A DNA stretch of 55,399 nt from Verrucomicrobiaceae bacterium (GTDB lineage: Bacteria > Verrucomicrobiota > Verrucomicrobiia > Verrucomicrobiales > Verrucomicrobiaceae). Shown one piece after another: positions 1 to 8,009 of the stretch; position 1 is the first letter of the stretch; each line of letters begins with the position of its first letter. Below the pieces are notes generated by a model. That model searched no databases and had not been told where the DNA came from. It saw nothing but the letters and a program-made list of their open reading frames with translations. Location of the stretch: positions 1 through 55,399 of the forward strand of contig CANIBP010000045.1 of the NCBI GenBank assembly GCA_947466075.1, written 5' to 3'. The position numbers and the translations under genes were made by a program.

Positions 1-5
1 AGAAC

Positions 6-148
6 CCGTTACGTCCTGATCGACGCGAACCGCGCGCCAAAAAACGAAGGCCGAAGTCCTATCAATTACTAACTGCCCCGCGCCACAAGTTCCAAGAAAT
101 CCCCCATCGTGAACGCTACCGTGCTGCTGCTTAACCGAGTGCCATTCA
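6..148 (+). repeat. Terminal inverted repeat, left copy
   Basis: Bases 6-148 are the exact reverse complement of 55257-55399, 143 bp without mismatch; identity then breaks, apart from a few chance bases. Read outward on the minus strand it contains a short open frame beginning MNGTRLSSST and ending after 26 codons; I do not recognise the peptide. The likeliest reading is that both contig ends lie in copies of one dispersed genomic repeat at which assembly stopped. A mobile-element end is the alternative. Confidence 0.9.
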
Positions 149-216
149 GGCCTGACCATCAATGTCGCTGTCGCCATCGTTGCGGCGCTGCGCTTGTTCC
201 TTGGCGGTGGCTTCTT

Positions 217-831
217 TTAAGTCTTCGGCACCTTCACCTTCCCGTGCTTCACACTGACGTGCGGGCTGTGGCGTGACAGGAAGCGCCACGGAAAGTCCAC
301 CGCTTGGCTGATCCCGACGCGCACGTCGCTGACGACTTCGTGAGCAGGGCTTGCGGTTAGTTTCAATCCTACGCCAGCCGGTTTGCCGCGCCCACACATC
401 ACCGTGCCGTGATGTGTGCCGACGATGCCGAGCGCATTCGCGAGTTTGCCAGGGCCAGAGCATAAGTCCTCCGGTTTGATACGATTGCGCCTCCGCTGCA
501 TCTGCTTGAGGCCACGACATGGCTCTAGAGCACGAATCAAGATGAGGCCGTCACGTTCGCCGCCTTTCACGAGCAGGTTAAAGAGCCAGTACATTCCGTA
601 GTTGAGGTAAACGTAAGCCGTGCCGGCAGGTTTTGATTTCACAAACTCCCGCGCACTGGGTCGTGAAGCTGTGTGGCAGGCTAAATCTCCTTCCACGGCA
701 TAGGCTTCGGTCTCGACGATAATGCCAGCGCAGTCGTTCCAGACCAATTCCACGCCGATGAGATCACGGGCGACGGTCAGGACATCGCGCTCAAAGAATG
801 CTGTCCCGAGAAAGGGCATACCGGAGGTCAC
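217..831 (-). CDS. mpg: DNA-3-methyladenine glycosylase (AAG/Mpg family)
   Basis: Monofunctional DNA glycosylase that removes alkylated purines such as 3-methyladenine in base excision repair. The 204-residue product has the family hallmarks: VETEAY (about 39-44, with the catalytic Glu), AGTAYVYLNYGMYW (about 69-82, intercalating loop region), SGPGKLANAL (about 125-134) and the late VGIS...PWRF segment. Length is normal for bacterial AAG. The first possible start is a GTG at 831 that overlaps the stop of the upstream VanW gene (GTGA), suggesting translational coupling; an ATG at 819 (MPFLGTAFF) is an equally good start. Family assignment is firm from motifs. Confidence 0.92.
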   Translation of the reverse strand: MTSGMPFLGTAFFERDVLTVARDLIGVELVWNDCAGIIVETEAYAVEGDLACHTASRPSAREFVKSKPAGTAYVYLNYGMYWLFNLLVKGGERDGLILIRALEPCRGLKQMQRRRNRIKPEDLCSGPGKLANALGIVGTHHGTVMCGRGKPAGVGLKLTASPAHEVVSDVRVGISQAVDFPWRFLSRHSPHVSVKHGKVKVPKT

Positions 832-1571
832 TCACTGCGAAAGCAGGAACCGATGCCACAGGTGGCGCACGAGTTTAATGGCGTGGCTGGCGAGGGTTCG
901 GCGGGTTCGATGGGGCCACGGGGAAGTTTTTCCGAGCAACGGATGCGCACCTGTAACTGGGTGTCTGTCACCACGACCTCCATGCGCCAAGGTAAGCGCG
1001 CACGCATCCGCAGATCGACGTAATTCCAAAATACCGTCGCATCCCGCCCGATGCGCGCAAGGGAACCGACGGCAGAATTCGTATGTGCATGGCGTTCGAC
1101 GATCTCCAGCCCTGCCTCGAGAGCTGCATTGTAAATGGCACCGGAAAGCTGGCATAGGCCACCGCCGATCTGTGGGATGAGGCAGCCTTCGCGGAGTTCG
1201 CGTCCTTCGGCATAACCTTTGCGGCGTGTGATCCGTCCGAGTTGCATCCAGAAGCTCCACGCTTCACCTGCTGGAACTTCCACACCATGCAGCATCTTTG
1301 CGGCTACGCGCAGATTTTGAATTTTACCTTCTTGAAGTTCTCTCTCACGCGCCGAGGCGTAATCACCATGCCGCAGATCAGACTGCCACTGAGCGACCAC
1401 GGGCAACGACATCATCGTATGGCTCTTGGGATGCGTTGAGATGCCATCACGCCAGTCTTTTAAGCCACGGCGTAGTTGGTGGACTTTCGCCTTGGCTAGA
1501 AACAGCAGCGTGGTCCAGCGCGTTGGCTCAGGATGTGCATGCAGAGGCTTATGGACGGCTGCGGCATTCAT
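828..1571 (-). CDS. VanW family protein
   Basis: Belongs to the VanW family, named after a gene of some vancomycin-resistance clusters but widespread and of unknown biochemical role. The 247-residue product contains the diagnostic core around residues 118-165: a KGYxEGRELREG stretch, GGGLCQLSGAIYNAAL (about 136-151) and GLEIVERHAHT. No signal peptide is evident, so it looks cytoplasmic; the N-terminal 70 residues are basic and poorly conserved in character. It starts 13 bp after the stop of the Nif3-like gene and overlaps the glycosylase downstream, so the three probably form one minus-strand unit. Resistance function should not be inferred from the name. Confidence 0.85.
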   Translation of the reverse strand: MNAAAVHKPLHAHPEPTRWTTLLFLAKAKVHQLRRGLKDWRDGISTHPKSHTMMSLPVVAQWQSDLRHGDYASARERELQEGKIQNLRVAAKMLHGVEVPAGEAWSFWMQLGRITRRKGYAEGRELREGCLIPQIGGGLCQLSGAIYNAALEAGLEIVERHAHTNSAVGSLARIGRDATVFWNYVDLRMRARLPWRMEVVVTDTQLQVRIRCSEKLPRGPIEPAEPSPATPLNSCATCGIGSCFRSE

Positions 1572-1583
1572 GCAGGCATTTTC

Positions 1584-2339
1584 TCACAAACCCGTCGGAT
1601 GATCCACAAATTCCCAAGGGATGCCGAACTTCGTCTGAATGTGCGCCGCCAAGGCCTTCACACCAAAGGTCTCGGTGGCGTAATGGCCGCCGTAAATGAG
1701 ATTGATGCCAAGTTCCTCCGCGAGCGTGTAGCTCCAGTGCGGTCCCTCACCGGTGATGAAGGTGTCGATGCCTGCTTTCGACACCGTGCCCACCTCGGAG
1801 CCCGCGCCGCCGGTCATGATGCCGATTTTGCGGCACACAGCCGGTCCAGCCGCGCACACATGAACACGCGAACCGGTGGAGGCTTCGAGACGCTTCACGA
1901 GTTCATCACGGCTGATCTCCGTCTCGATCTTCGCACCGTTTTCGGTGCCCTTGGTCTTCATGAAGTTTCCGCAGGGCTCAAAACCAAGTGATCGAGCCAG
2001 CACGGCGTCATTTCCGAGTGTGGGGTGGAAATCCAACGGCAAGTGGCAACTGTAAACCGCCATCCCTGCATCCAGCGCCACTTTGATCTTTTGAAACACC
2101 GGCCCCGTCCAGGTCTGCAGGCCTGTCCAGAACATACCGTGATGCACGATGAGTAAATCCGCGCCTGCGGCGATCGCCTTCTTCATCACTGGCAGCGTCG
2201 CATCGACGGCGGCGACGATCTTGGTGACCTTGCCGAGATGATTTTCGAGCTGGAGGCCGTTGAGTGCGTTCGAGTAGTCGGCGATTTCGGCGATGCGTAG
2301 TTCGGTATCGAGGTGGGAGACGAGATCGGTAAGATTCAT
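1584..2339 (-). CDS. Nif3-like dinuclear metal centre protein
   Basis: Member of the Nif3/YbgI family (also annotated GTP cyclohydrolase I type 2), hexameric proteins with a dinuclear metal site and unclear physiological role. Starting at MNLTDLVSHL (2339) gives 251 residues; the frame is open 36 codons further upstream, but that part would overlap the divergent gene. Metal-binding motifs visible: LLIVHHGMFW (about 63-71), YSCHLPLDFHPTLGND (about 97-111) and the C-terminal GGHYATETFG. Divergently transcribed from the gene at 2370 with only 30 bp between starts, so the two promoters must overlap each other's coding starts. Confidence 0.88.
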   Translation of the reverse strand: MNLTDLVSHLDTELRIAEIADYSNALNGLQLENHLGKVTKIVAAVDATLPVMKKAIAAGADLLIVHHGMFWTGLQTWTGPVFQKIKVALDAGMAVYSCHLPLDFHPTLGNDAVLARSLGFEPCGNFMKTKGTENGAKIETEISRDELVKRLEASTGSRVHVCAAGPAVCRKIGIMTGGAGSEVGTVSKAGIDTFITGEGPHWSYTLAEELGINLIYGGHYATETFGVKALAAHIQTKFGIPWEFVDHPTGL

Positions 2340-2369
2340 ACTGGACAAGAAGTGAGTCGGTTGGCTAGC

Positions 2370-3143
2370 ATGCGCATCATGTGCTGCTTCACAGGAAAAG
2401 TCGAGGAGGTCAAAAACACGCGCATTTTTGCGCGACTGGGTGAGCATGGAAATCAGGTGCTGATTTACCAGATGTCCATGAATGCGCCGCAGGAGTTGGC
2501 GATGGTACTGCCGATTCCAGTCAAAGCCGGCGCAGACGAGGACGCGGTGAAGTTTTTCGACTTTTCAAAGTATGAAGCGGTATTTGAGGACCTCTGGGAA
2601 TTGTTTCCTGAACCAACGAGTAAGGGAGCAGGCCCATTTGGCGCAGTTCCAACCGCAGCAGCCCCCGTTTATTCTCTCAAAGTCGTTTCCGTCGGTGCCT
2701 ATGATGCGAGCTTTGTGCCGACGATTGCCGACTTCAGCCGCTTGGATGCCCGGTTTCGCCTGCCTGAAGGCGTTTGGGCGAAACTGCCGGGATATGCAGA
2801 TTTTGGATTCGCCGTCTTCAAATTGAAAGCAGGCAATGCACAAGTTCACCCGATGGCATTTTCGTTTCCGACAGCCTTGTTAGGCACCGTGTTTTTCCCA
2901 ACGCTGCACATTCATGATGGCGAAGTTCACGAAAAGGAGAGATTTGACCACACCCTCTATTTACAAGGAGGCAGCATGGACTCGGCTAGAAGCGGCTGGC
3001 AGGAATCACCGATGTTACCAGTCACCAAGGTGAAGTGCGGTAACACACACGGCATGATCCGTCCTGATCTACATGTGTTTCGCAGTGTCATGCGTGGAAA
3101 ATTCGAGAACGGCGATGTGGTGGTGAAGCCGGGGAAGTTTTGA
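2370..3143 (+). CDS. Conserved hypothetical protein, cytoplasmic
   Basis: I do not recognise a named domain. With the start at MRIMCCFTGKVEEV the product has 257 residues, without signal peptide or membrane segment. The N-terminus MCCFTGxVxxVxxTRIFARL followed by a VLIYQMSM and LPIPV pattern looks like a compact conserved beta-rich region, and later segments (PTLHIHDGEVHEKERFDHTLY) contain several His residues. An in-frame upstream start at 2313 would overlap the divergent Nif3-like gene, so 2370 is preferred. Its stop lies two bases before the ATG of gluQ, so the two are probably co-transcribed and coupled. No function is proposed. Confidence 0.75.
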   Translation: MRIMCCFTGKVEEVKNTRIFARLGEHGNQVLIYQMSMNAPQELAMVLPIPVKAGADEDAVKFFDFSKYEAVFEDLWELFPEPTSKGAGPFGAVPTAAAPVYSLKVVSVGAYDASFVPTIADFSRLDARFRLPEGVWAKLPGYADFGFAVFKLKAGNAQVHPMAFSFPTALLGTVFFPTLHIHDGEVHEKERFDHTLYLQGGSMDSARSGWQESPMLPVTKVKCGNTHGMIRPDLHVFRSVMRGKFENGDVVVKPGKF

Positions 3144-3145
3144 CC

Positions 3146-3979
3146 ATGGCCGAGGTCACGCGATTCGCCCCCAGTCCCACCGGATGGCTGCATTTGGGGC
3201 ATGCGTATGCGGCGTTTTTTGCTCAGGAGGCAGCAGGGCCGGGAGGGCGGTTTTTGATCCGCATCGAAGACATCGACGGCACGCGATCGAGACCTGATTA
3301 TGAAGAGGCGATCTTTGAGGACTTGGCGTGGCTCGGTTTGAAATGGGAAACGCCGGTGCGGCGGCAGTCGGATCACTTTGATGATTATCGGGAGGCTTTG
3401 ACGAAGCTGGAGGCATTGGGGGTGCTGTATCCGTGTTTCTGTACACGGCGTGAGATTCAGGAGGAGTTCGCACGCGCAGGCAATGCGCCACAGGGACCCG
3501 ATGGGCCGCTGTATCCTGGAACGTGCCGAGGTCGTGATGCGGCAGAGCGGAACGAACGCATCGCGGCAGGTGAGGCTTATGCGCTGCGGCTGGATGTTAG
3601 CAAAGCCATGCTGCTGGTTTCACACGAACTCTCATGGGCCGATCGCGAGCGTGGCCGTTTCAAGGCGCAGCCCGATGTGTTTGGCGATGTGGTACTGGCG
3701 CGGAAGGATACACCGGCGAGCTATCATCTCGCAGTGGTGGTCGATGATGCGCTACAGGGAATCACGCTGGTGACACGCGGCGAGGATTTGTTGGAGGCGA
3801 CACACCTACATCGCTTGTTGCAGGAACTGCTCGGCCTGCCGGTGCCGGAATGGCATCACCACCGGCTGATCACCGATCAAGCCGGCAAACGTCTGGCGAA
3901 GCGTGATGATGCGCGCTCGTTGCGCAGTCTGCGTGCGGCGGAGTGGACACCCGAGCGCGTGAAAGAGGCGACTCGCTGA
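3146..3979 (+). CDS. gluQ: Glutamyl-Q tRNA(Asp) synthetase
   Basis: GluQ-RS attaches glutamate to queuosine in the anticodon of tRNA(Asp); it is a truncated paralogue of GluRS lacking the anticodon-binding domain. The 277-residue length fits this truncation. Visible motifs are the HIGH box in APSPTGWLHLGHA (about 8-20), the zinc ligands in YPCFCTRR (about 95-102) with a later YPGTCR (about 123-128), and a KMSKS-like AGKRLAKRDDA near the C-terminus. The start ATG (MAEVTRFAPS) follows the previous stop by two bases; a TTG at 3140 is possible but less likely. Absence of a C-terminal domain argues against a fragment of GltX. Confidence 0.92.
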   Translation: MAEVTRFAPSPTGWLHLGHAYAAFFAQEAAGPGGRFLIRIEDIDGTRSRPDYEEAIFEDLAWLGLKWETPVRRQSDHFDDYREALTKLEALGVLYPCFCTRREIQEEFARAGNAPQGPDGPLYPGTCRGRDAAERNERIAAGEAYALRLDVSKAMLLVSHELSWADRERGRFKAQPDVFGDVVLARKDTPASYHLAVVVDDALQGITLVTRGEDLLEATHLHRLLQELLGLPVPEWHHHRLITDQAGKRLAKRDDARSLRSLRAAEWTPERVKEATR

Positions 3980-3980
3980 T

Positions 3981-4703
3981 TCAGAAAACAGGGGGATTTG
4001 GCACGGTCTGCACGCCACCACCACCAAGCGGACTGCCCTTGGTCTCCTCTATCTCAGACACGACGCCATCTTTGAAACTCACAGCGAGCGTGCCGACTTC
4101 TACTCGCACATAGATCACCGATTGTACGATCTGGCCGAAGCCGTTCAGCGAGGTGGTCGTCTGCGGCACCTTGTCATAGACGCTGAACTCGAGTTTCTCT
4201 TCCTTACCGTTGGCGTTGACCTTGGCGCTCGTGCGGGAGGGTTTGCCCAAGGAGGCATGCACCTCCTGATTGGTCATGCCGAGAGCGACTTGATGGTTCT
4301 GGATGAGTTCCTCGACCTTCTTGGTGCGATCATAGAGCTTCTTGAGGTTCGCGGCCAGATTCGGATCGGGGGACAGCACATCGGCCTGGCGAATCCAGCC
4401 CGCGACATCGCCATGTCGTGCCCGGCCACGCACACGGTAGGCTGTGTCCGACATGGCAATGAGTGTGACCAATGTGCCGGGGGCAAAGGAGCCAAGCGCG
4501 CCCTGAAACTTGCTGGTGGGATACATCGGCGTTTCGAGCTGCACTTTGACCACCACCGGCTTGGGCGTCATGCCTTCCACGGAAAACGTGCCAGGCTCCA
4601 AATTCTGCAAAGATGATTTGATGCGAGAACTCGAGGTCGCAACCTGCGCCTGAGTGGTCTGCAAGGCGAACAGGACAAGAAGGATCCGACAGAGCGCTTT
4701 CAT
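3981..4703 (-). CDS. Secreted protein with SH3b-like and SmpA/OmlA-like regions
   Basis: About 240 residues with a clear signal peptide (MKALCRILLVLFALQTTQAQ). Residues about 45-115 (PMYPTSKFQG...GTLVTLI...GWIRQADV) resemble a bacterial SH3-like domain of the kind that binds cell-wall peptides. The following GMTNQEVHASLGKPS segment resembles the small outer-membrane lipoprotein A fold (SmpA/BamE type), where GMTxxEVxxxLGxP is typical. Both readings are from pattern resemblance only. A glycine-rich tail closes the protein. The start was placed at the ATG giving the best signal peptide; MPM two codons upstream is possible. Convergent with gluQ, whose stop ends one base from this stop. Confidence 0.72.
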   Translation of the reverse strand: MKALCRILLVLFALQTTQAQVATSSSRIKSSLQNLEPGTFSVEGMTPKPVVVKVQLETPMYPTSKFQGALGSFAPGTLVTLIAMSDTAYRVRGRARHGDVAGWIRQADVLSPDPNLAANLKKLYDRTKKVEELIQNHQVALGMTNQEVHASLGKPSRTSAKVNANGKEEKLEFSVYDKVPQTTTSLNGFGQIVQSVIYVRVEVGTLAVSFKDGVVSEIEETKGSPLGGGGVQTVPNPPVF

Positions 4704-4810
4704 AGGCATAGGGCTGGGCTTGGGAATGAGAATAGCCGACACAGACGGTTCCCGGCAACCTTTTGTTCGACGCTTAAATTCTCCCGCGTATTCCTTTCCA
4801 CCCCCAAATC

Positions 4811-6097
4811 ATGCCCAACGGACCTCTTTCCACCAAACTCTTCGACCTCGCCAAGCAATACATCCCCGGCGGCGTGAACTCGCCCGTGCGCGCCTTTCGC
4901 AACGTCGGCGGCGATCCTTTCTTTGTGAAACGAGCCAAGGGCTGCCGCATTTACGATGTGGATGACCGCTGCATGATCGACTACGTCGGCACCTGGGGCC
5001 CTGCGATTCTTGGCCATGCGCCGATTCCTGTCATCGAAGCCATCCATAATGCCGCCAAAGACGGCGTCAGTTTCGGCATCCCCAATCTCTACGAGGTCGA
5101 AATGGCCCGCACCATCTGCCAGTGGGTGCCCAGCATTCAAAAAGTGCGCATGGTCAGCAGCGGCACCGAAGCCACCATGTCTGCCATCCGGCTCGCACGC
5201 GGATTCACGGGCCGTGATCGCTTGGTGAAATTCGACGGCTGCTATCACGGCCATAGCGACAGTCTCCTCGTCGCCGCAGGCAGCGGAGCGCTCACTCACG
5301 GCAATCCCGACAGCGCTGGCGTGCCCAAAGCTTTCGCCGAACTCACCAGCGTGCTGCCATTCAACGACGAAGCGGCCCTCGAAGAGCTTTTCGACAAAAA
5401 AGGCCACGAAATCGCCTGCATCATCGTCGAGCCCTATCCAGCCAATGCGGGCCTCATATTGCCAAAAGCCGGCTTCCTGCAAAAACTTCGCGATATCACG
5501 ACGAAACACGGTGCACTGCTCATTTTCGACGAAGTCATGACCGGTTTCCGCCTCGCCAAGGGCGGCGTGCAGGAGTTGGAGAAGATCACGCCTGACCTCA
5601 CCTGCCTCGGCAAGGTCATCGGTGGCGGATTGCCCGTCGGAGCCTTTGGTGGACGTGCAGACATCATGGATTACCTCGCGCCGCTCGGCCCCGTGTATCA
5701 AGCCGGCACGCTCAGCGGCAATCCCGTGGCCCTTGCCGCCGGTTTGGCCCAACTGCGTGAGTTGGAGAAGAAAAACGGCTACGCGTTGCTCGAAAACCTC
5801 GGTCAGATCATGGAAGCCGCCGTGCTCGATGTGCTCAAGAAAAAAGGCCTCAACTACCGCTGGTATCGAAAAGGCAGCATGTTCTGCCTCTTCTTCACCG
5901 AGAAGGAAGTGCACAACCTCCAAGACGCCAAAACGAGCGATCTCGCCTCCTTCCGCAAATTCTTCCACCACTGCCTCGACCACGGCGTGTACTTCGCCCC
6001 AAGCCAATTTGAAACCGGCTTCATCAGCATGGCCCACAGCCGCGACGACCTCGAACAAACCGCCGAAGTCGCCGCTGCGGCGCTGGCTGCACTCTAA
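4811..6097 (+). CDS. hemL: Glutamate-1-semialdehyde 2,1-aminomutase
   Basis: PLP enzyme converting glutamate-1-semialdehyde to 5-aminolevulinate, the C5-pathway entry into tetrapyrrole (heme, cobalamin) synthesis. At 428 residues it has standard length. Motifs include the N-terminal PGGVNSPVRAF that is highly characteristic of HemL, VSSGTEATMSAIRLAR (phosphate-binding), CYHGHSD, LLIFDEVMTGFR, and the PLP-lysine segment LGKVIGGGLPVGAFGG near residue 265. The C-terminus DGVYFAPSQFETGFIS is also typical. A cupin gene follows after 8 bp, suggesting an operon. The long open frame on the opposite strand is a codon-bias shadow. Confidence 0.96.
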   Translation: MPNGPLSTKLFDLAKQYIPGGVNSPVRAFRNVGGDPFFVKRAKGCRIYDVDDRCMIDYVGTWGPAILGHAPIPVIEAIHNAAKDGVSFGIPNLYEVEMARTICQWVPSIQKVRMVSSGTEATMSAIRLARGFTGRDRLVKFDGCYHGHSDSLLVAAGSGALTHGNPDSAGVPKAFAELTSVLPFNDEAALEELFDKKGHEIACIIVEPYPANAGLILPKAGFLQKLRDITTKHGALLIFDEVMTGFRLAKGGVQELEKITPDLTCLGKVIGGGLPVGAFGGRADIMDYLAPLGPVYQAGTLSGNPVALAAGLAQLRELEKKNGYALLENLGQIMEAAVLDVLKKKGLNYRWYRKGSMFCLFFTEKEVHNLQDAKTSDLASFRKFFHHCLDHGVYFAPSQFETGFISMAHSRDDLEQTAEVAAAALAAL

Positions 6098-6105
6098 TTC
6101 CTCCC

Positions 6106-6453
6106 ATGAGCACTCCTCGCTTCGCCGTCGCTCAGCTTGATGAAATTCCGCCCACGCCTTGCCCATGTGGTCAGGCACGCCGTGCATTCAAGGAGGACTG
6201 GAACAACTTGGCCACGGTGCATCTCACGGACATCCACGCCGACTCCAAAGCGCATTACCACAATAAGATGACCGAGATCTATATCGTCCTCGAAGGCGAA
6301 GGTCATCTCGAAGCCGATGGCGAAATCATTCCGCTCAAACCCATGACCACCGTGATGATCCGCCCCGGCTGTGTGCATCGCGCGGTCGGCAAGCTGAAGA
6401 TCATCAACGTGCCCATGCCGCCGTTTGATCCAGCGGATGAGTTTGAGGTTTAA
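6106..6453 (+). CDS. Cupin domain protein
   Basis: A single-domain cupin of 115 residues. Cupin motif 1 is visible as HYHNKMTEIYIVLEGEG (about 45-61) with the two His and one Glu that bind metal; motif 2 is PGCVHRAVGKLKI (about 87-99) with the last His ligand. The proteins of this shape (often annotated mannose-6-phosphate isomerase-like) have varied or unknown substrates, so no reaction is assigned. Eight bases separate it from hemL and 18 from the next gene, so it is probably the second gene of a hemL-cupin-DUF2007-thioredoxin operon. The N-terminal stretch has a PCPCGxARR motif that could bind a metal. Confidence 0.85.
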   Translation: MSTPRFAVAQLDEIPPTPCPCGQARRAFKEDWNNLATVHLTDIHADSKAHYHNKMTEIYIVLEGEGHLEADGEIIPLKPMTTVMIRPGCVHRAVGKLKIINVPMPPFDPADEFEV

Positions 6454-6471
6454 TCTTATCTGCGGAATCCA

Positions 6472-6786
6472 ATGCGCGAACTCTACACCAGCATGGATTC
6501 CACGCGGATCGGCTTCTACAAGTCGGTGCTCGATGAGGCTGGGATTACCTGCTTCATCCAGAATGAAACCACTTCCCAGCTCGTAAACATGCTGGCGATG
6601 GTGTTCCAGCCGACGCTTTGCATTATCAATGATGAACAGTACGAACAGGCGCTAGCCTTGCTGAAACCGCATCATGAGGTCAGCCCCATCATGACGGCCG
6701 AAGAATGGCTCTGTCCTTGCTGCAAAGAATCCAATCCTGCCTCGTTTGACCTGTGTTGGAACTGTCAGGCTGCTAAACCCGAATGA
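6472..6786 (+). CDS. DUF2007-like protein with C-terminal zinc ribbon
   Basis: Small 104-residue protein. The first 70 residues (LYTSMDSTRIGFYKSVLDEAGI..., then NEQYEQALALL) fit the DUF2007 family of putative signal-transducing proteins, which resemble the ferredoxin-like PII/ACT folds. The C-terminus carries a four-cysteine ribbon, CPCCKES...CWNCQ (about 80-100), a frequent fusion in this family and probably zinc-binding. The stop overlaps the start of the next gene as ATGA, a sign of translational coupling. Function unknown. Confidence 0.78.
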   Translation: MRELYTSMDSTRIGFYKSVLDEAGITCFIQNETTSQLVNMLAMVFQPTLCIINDEQYEQALALLKPHHEVSPIMTAEEWLCPCCKESNPASFDLCWNCQAAKPE

Positions 6787-8009
6787 TTACGACCATGAAC
6801 AAGCTCACTATTTGCCTGCTAGCGGCAATGCTTTCGCCTCTTACCAATGCTGAAACGCCCAAAGCAAAAAAGTCGTCCTCCCAACCTGCAGGTTTTCACG
6901 AACTCAAAATCGGCGAGGCTGCACCCGATTTCGAACTGGTCGGCATCGACGAAGAAAAACACGCGCTCAAGGATTACGACGATGCCGATTTACTCATGAT
7001 CGCCTTTCTGAGCAATCACTGCCCCACCTCGCAGGCGGTCGAAGGCCGCATCAAAAAGCTGGTGAAGGACTTCAAAGGCAAAGGATTGAAGCTCGTGGCG
7101 ATCAATCCAAACGATCCCGCTGCACTGCGCCCCGATGAACTTGGCTACTCAAAATACAACGACAGTTTCCCCGAGATGAAGCACCACGCCAAGGAGCAGG
7201 GCTTCAACTTTCCCTACCTCTACGACGGCGAAACACAGAAGACCTCACTTGCCTACGGCTGTCTGGCCACACCTCACGTCATGATTTTCGACAAAGAACG
7301 CAAGCTTCGCTATCAGGGCCGTCTGGATGACTCGCGCTACGCGGATGAGGCGACGGTGACTGCTCCTGACGCCCGCAATGCCATCGAGGCACTTTTAGCA
7401 GACAAACCGGTACCCGTGGAAGTCACGAAGCCGCATGGCTGCTCCACCAAGTGGATCGACAAGCGCAGCCAACTTGCTGCCGACAACGAAAAGTGGGAGA
7501 AGGGTGAGGTGGAGGTCGAATTGATCGACGCCAAAGGCATTGCGGCTCTGCGCAAGAACGACACGAAGAAAGTTCGTCTCTTTAATGTCTGGGCCACGTG
7601 GTGCGGACCGTGCGTGAACGAATTCCCCGAACTCGTCGCCACTTCGCGCAAGTTTGGCCTGCGCGATTTTGAGTTCATCAGCATCAGCATGGATGATCCA
7701 AAGGAACTGCCAGCGGTGAAGGCCTTTCTAGAAAAGCACAACGCAATCGTTCACGACAAACTGAAGCCTTCGCTCAAGGCCGAGGGTCGCCAGGGTAACG
7801 CATACATATTTAATGAAGCCAGCAGCGACGCTTTGATTCAGGCGCTCGATCCTGAATGGCCGGGACCAATTCCGCACACACTTGTCATTGCCCCCGGTGG
7901 CGAGGTCATCTTCCGCCACAATGGCGAAATCGACGGCGAAGACCTCCGTGCAAAGATTCTAGAGTACATGGGCCGCTTCTATGTGCCGGAGCCGGAAGCA
8001 AAGCCGTGA
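6783..8009 (+). CDS. Secreted double thioredoxin-domain protein
   Basis: A 408-residue exported protein with two thioredoxin-fold domains. After a signal peptide (MNKLTICLLAAMLSPLTNA) the first domain (about 40-210) is peroxiredoxin/redoxin-like, with NHCPTSQ at the nucleophile site (a single Cys, about 80). The second (about 240-405) is TlpA/ResA-like with the redox motif WATWCGPCVNEFP (about 269-281). This domain pair suggests a periplasmic thiol-disulfide role; the partner is unknown. ATGA overlap with the DUF2007 gene favours the start at 6783 (MITTMNK), although MNKLT at 6795 gives a neater signal peptide. Confidence 0.82.
   Translation: MITTMNKLTICLLAAMLSPLTNAETPKAKKSSSQPAGFHELKIGEAAPDFELVGIDEEKHALKDYDDADLLMIAFLSNHCPTSQAVEGRIKKLVKDFKGKGLKLVAINPNDPAALRPDELGYSKYNDSFPEMKHHAKEQGFNFPYLYDGETQKTSLAYGCLATPHVMIFDKERKLRYQGRLDDSRYADEATVTAPDARNAIEALLADKPVPVEVTKPHGCSTKWIDKRSQLAADNEKWEKGEVEVELIDAKGIAALRKNDTKKVRLFNVWATWCGPCVNEFPELVATSRKFGLRDFEFISISMDDPKELPAVKAFLEKHNAIVHDKLKPSLKAEGRQGNAYIFNEASSDALIQALDPEWPGPIPHTLVIAPGGEVIFRHNGEIDGEDLRAKILEYMGRFYVPEPEAKP

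Noticed and set aside
4700..6187. 495-codon open frame on the minus strand over hemL
   Set aside because: It is fully antisense to hemL, has an Ala/Glu/His/Val-rich composition typical of a codon-bias shadow, and no recognisable motif.
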